DNA of 64,000 nt from Bradyrhizobium sp. C9. GTDB lineage: Bacteria > Pseudomonadota > Alphaproteobacteria > Rhizobiales > Xanthobacteraceae. The notes beneath the pieces were generated by a model, which searched no databases, was not told where the DNA came from, and worked only from the letters and a program-made list of their open reading frames with translations. This document shows positions 61,958 through 64,000 of this stretch, one piece after another; the first letter of the stretch is position 1, and every line of letters begins with the position of its first letter. The stretch lies in assembly GCF_002532045.1 (NCBI RefSeq), contig NZ_NWTG01000001.1, positions 744,001 to 808,000 of the forward strand, given 5' to 3'. A program made the translations under genes and the position numbers.

Positions 61958-64000
61958 CGACACCCAGGCCAACATATGCCGAGATCGGCATCACCAGCAA
62001 TTTCTCCTTCCTGCGCGGCGGCTCCGATCCGCGCGCCTATGTGCATCAGGCGAGCGAACTCGGGATTCCCGTGATCGGGCTTGCCGATCACAACACGCTG
62101 GCCGGCGTGGTGCGCGCCTGGAAGGAACTCGACAGCGACAAGGTCGCCCATCCGCCAAAACTACTGATCGGCGCCCGCATCGTCTTCATCGACGGCACGC
62201 CCGACATCCTGGTCTATCCGCGCGACCGTGCCGCTTATGGCCGGTTGTGCCAGCTGCTCACCCGCGGCAAGCGCGGCGGCGGCATCGAGCGGATTGAGAA
62301 GGGCGACTGCCGTCTTAGCTTGTCCGATCTCGTCGATTTCGCCGAAGGCCAGCTGCTGGTGCTGGCGCTGCCGCATCGTTTCGAAGCGGAGAAAGCGTTC
62401 GATCTGCTCGCGCAACTGAAAGCCAGCGCCGCCGACGGCGTCTGGCTTGCCGCAAGCCTGCTCTATCGCGGCGACGACAGGCGCCGCCTGGCGCGGTTGC
62501 ATGGCCTCGCCGCTGACGCCGGTGTGCCGCTGCTCGCCACCAACGAGGTGCTCTATCACCATCCCGCGCGCCGCCCGTTGCAGGACGTGCTGACCTGCAT
62601 CCGCGAAAAGACCACGATCGAGGCTGTCGGCCGCAGGCTCGAGGCCAATGCCGAGCGGCATCTCAAGCCGGCGCATGAGATGGCGAGGCTGTTCCGCGAT
62701 CTGCCGGATGCGATCGCGGAGACCATGCGCTTCGCCGAACGCATCTCGTTCTCGCTCGATCAGCTCAAATACCAGTATCCGGATGAACCGGTGCCGCCGG
62801 GCAAGACCGCGCAGCAGCATCTGGAGGATTTGACCTGGGCCGGCGTCGACAAATATTTCGGCGGCGAGATCGACGAAAAACTTCGCGCCACCCTGAACAA
62901 GGAACTCGCGCTGATCGCCGAGCTGAAATACGCGCATTACTTCCTCACCGTGCACGACATCGTCCATTATGCGCGCAGCCAGAACATCCTGTGCCAGGGC
63001 CGGGGCTCGGCGGCCAATTCCGCGGTCTGCTACGTGCTCGGCGTCACCTCGGTCGATCCGACCAAGGTCGATCTGTTGTTCGAGCGCTTCATCTCCAAGG
63101 AGCGGCTGGAGCCGCCCGACATCGACGTCGATTTCGAGCATTCGCGGCGCGAGGAGGTGATGCAATATGTCTATCGCCGCTACGGCCGGCACCGCGCGGC
63201 GATCATTGCCACCATCATCCATTATCGCCCGCGCAGCGCGATCCGCGATGTCGGCAAGGCGCTCGGGCTGACCGAGGACGTCACCGCGGCGCTCGCCGAT
63301 ACCGTGTGGGGCAGCTGGGGCAAGGGCCTCAACGACATGCAGGTGCGACAGGCCGGGCTCGATCCCAAAAATGCGATGATCAACCTCGCGGTCGAACTCG
63401 CCACCGAGCTGATCGAGTTTCCGCGCCATCTCTCGCAGCATGTCGGCGGCTATGTGCTGACCCAGGACCGGCTCGATACCTATGTGCCGATCGGCAATGC
63501 CGCGATGGACGACCGCACCTTCATCGAATGGGACAAGGACGATGTCGACGCGCTGAGCATGATGAAGGTCGACGTGCTGGCGCTGGGCATGCTGACCTGC
63601 ATCCGCAAATGCTTCGACCTGATCGATGACCACAAAGGCAAGCGCTGGGAGCTCGCCTCGGTCCCGCAGGACGAAAAGGAAGTCTACGACATGCTGTGCC
63701 GCGGCGAGTCGCTCGGCGTGTTCCAGGTCGAGAGCCGCGCCCAGATGAACATGCTGCCGCGCTTGAAGCCACGCACCTTCTACGACCTCGTCATCGAGGT
63801 CGCGATCGTCCGCCCCGGCCCGATCCAGGGCGACATGGTGCATCCCTATCTCAGGCGCCGGAACGGCCAGGAAAAGGTCAGCTATCCATCGCCGGCGCCG
63901 GACCAGGGCGACAAGGACGAGCTCTACAACGTGCTGCACAAGACGCTCGGCGTGCCGCTGTTTCAGGAGCAGGCGATGCGGATCGCGATCGAGGCGGCGC
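61954..64000 (+). CDS. dnaE2: Error-prone DNA polymerase DnaE2, N-terminal part (runs off window)
   Basis: The frame is open from the ATG overlapping the imuB stop to the window end, ~682 codons of an expected ~1,050-1,150. PHP domain at the start: GITSNFSFLRGGSDP and GLADHNTLAGVVRAW. The polymerase core contains CQGRGSAANSAVCYVLGVT and the catalytic aspartates in PPDIDVDFEHSRR (near residue 390), then AIIATIIHYRPRSAIRDVGK and LSQHVGGYVLTQDRL. DnaE2 is the C-family translesion polymerase of the ImuA-ImuB-DnaE2 mutasome, induced by LexA release. Confidence 0.95.
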   Translation, partial: MTTPRPTYAEIGITSNFSFLRGGSDPRAYVHQASELGIPVIGLADHNTLAGVVRAWKELDSDKVAHPPKLLIGARIVFIDGTPDILVYPRDRAAYGRLCQLLTRGKRGGGIERIEKGDCRLSLSDLVDFAEGQLLVLALPHRFEAEKAFDLLAQLKASAADGVWLAASLLYRGDDRRRLARLHGLAADAGVPLLATNEVLYHHPARRPLQDVLTCIREKTTIEAVGRRLEANAERHLKPAHEMARLFRDLPDAIAETMRFAERISFSLDQLKYQYPDEPVPPGKTAQQHLEDLTWAGVDKYFGGEIDEKLRATLNKELALIAELKYAHYFLTVHDIVHYARSQNILCQGRGSAANSAVCYVLGVTSVDPTKVDLLFERFISKERLEPPDIDVDFEHSRREEVMQYVYRRYGRHRAAIIATIIHYRPRSAIRDVGKALGLTEDVTAALADTVWGSWGKGLNDMQVRQAGLDPKNAMINLAVELATELIEFPRHLSQHVGGYVLTQDRLDTYVPIGNAAMDDRTFIEWDKDDVDALSMMKVDVLALGMLTCIRKCFDLIDDHKGKRWELASVPQDEKEVYDMLCRGESLGVFQVESRAQMNMLPRLKPRTFYDLVIEVAIVRPGPIQGDMVHPYLRRRNGQEKVSYPSPAPDQGDKDELYNVLHKTLGVPLFQEQAMRIAIEAA

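Noticed and set aside
62161..63939. Minus-strand frame (~592 codons) near the window end
   Set aside because: Shadow of dnaE2, whose motifs are unambiguous on the plus strand.
1..64000. CRISPR arrays, tRNA/rRNA genes, transposases or prophage
   Set aside because: No regularly spaced repeats, no RNA-gene-like sequences and no integrase or transposase motifs were seen.

Overview
This 64 kb window is high-GC, densely coding DNA that looks like the chromosome of a Bradyrhizobium or a close relative (Nitrobacteraceae). The pointers are a complete hopanoid locus with the 2-methylase gene hpnP and the aminotransferase gene hpnO, FixK/FNR-type boxes, an alphaproteobacterial LexA box (GTTC-N7-GTTC), and several families of short palindromic intergenic repeats of the kind common in this group. 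No rRNA, tRNA, CRISPR array, transposase or phage gene was seen.

Layout. (1) 1-4975: an ATP-grasp/alpha-E/transglutaminase group (C-terminal part of a DUF2126 protein, a fused ATP-grasp plus alpha-E protein, and a transglutaminase-like peptidase), a predicted peptide-ligation system of unknown product. (2) 5021-8451: a membrane-bound diguanylate cyclase and a chemoreceptor, both on the minus strand. (3) 8768-34400: the hopanoid island. hpnP sits between eutB and eutC; an MMPL transporter follows; hpnC-hpnD-hpnE-shc-hpnG form a translationally coupled operon that makes adenosylhopane from farnesyl diphosphate via squalene; ispH-hpnH are on the opposite strand; hpnN (transport to the outer membrane) and hpnO (side-chain amination) follow. 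A four-gene cassette (TetR, AidB-like acyl-CoA dehydrogenase, class II aldolase, DUF2520 Rossmann protein) with its own promoter/operator and terminator lies between hpnG and hpnH. (4) 34554-37256: a minus-strand operon of metallophosphoesterase, cupredoxin, ECF sigma factor and anti-sigma factor. (5) 37507-42802: small stress and envelope genes: a GFA protein, a 71-residue protein that is 38% histidine, a universal stress protein, a Spy/LTxxQ protein, a Ca2+/H+ antiporter, two small secreted proteins (one apparently frameshifted) and a zinc-ribbon protein. Four of these have a FixK/FNR-like box 61-66 bp upstream of the start codon. (6) 42845-48922: a catabolic block of hydrolase, GMC oxidoreductase, MFS transporter and two MaoC-like hydratases, divergent from an IclR regulator with palindromic operator candidates. 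(7) 49041-57145: two M20 amidohydrolases, a PNPOx-family protein, a small membrane protein, a P450 divergent from a LysR regulator, and a Pit phosphate transporter. (8) 57753-64000: an SOS mutagenesis region with a UdgX-type protein divergent from imuA-imuB-dnaE2. A LexA box lies between them, and dnaE2 runs off the window end.

The observations most worth checking are the in-frame palindromic repeat inside imuB, the cluster of FixK-like boxes at a fixed distance from four envelope/stress genes, the single-base frameshift in one of those genes, the cassette splitting the hopanoid locus, the placement of hpnP between eutB and eutC, and the heptad histidine-pair protein. All calls come from reading the sequence and from knowledge of the families; no database search was run.
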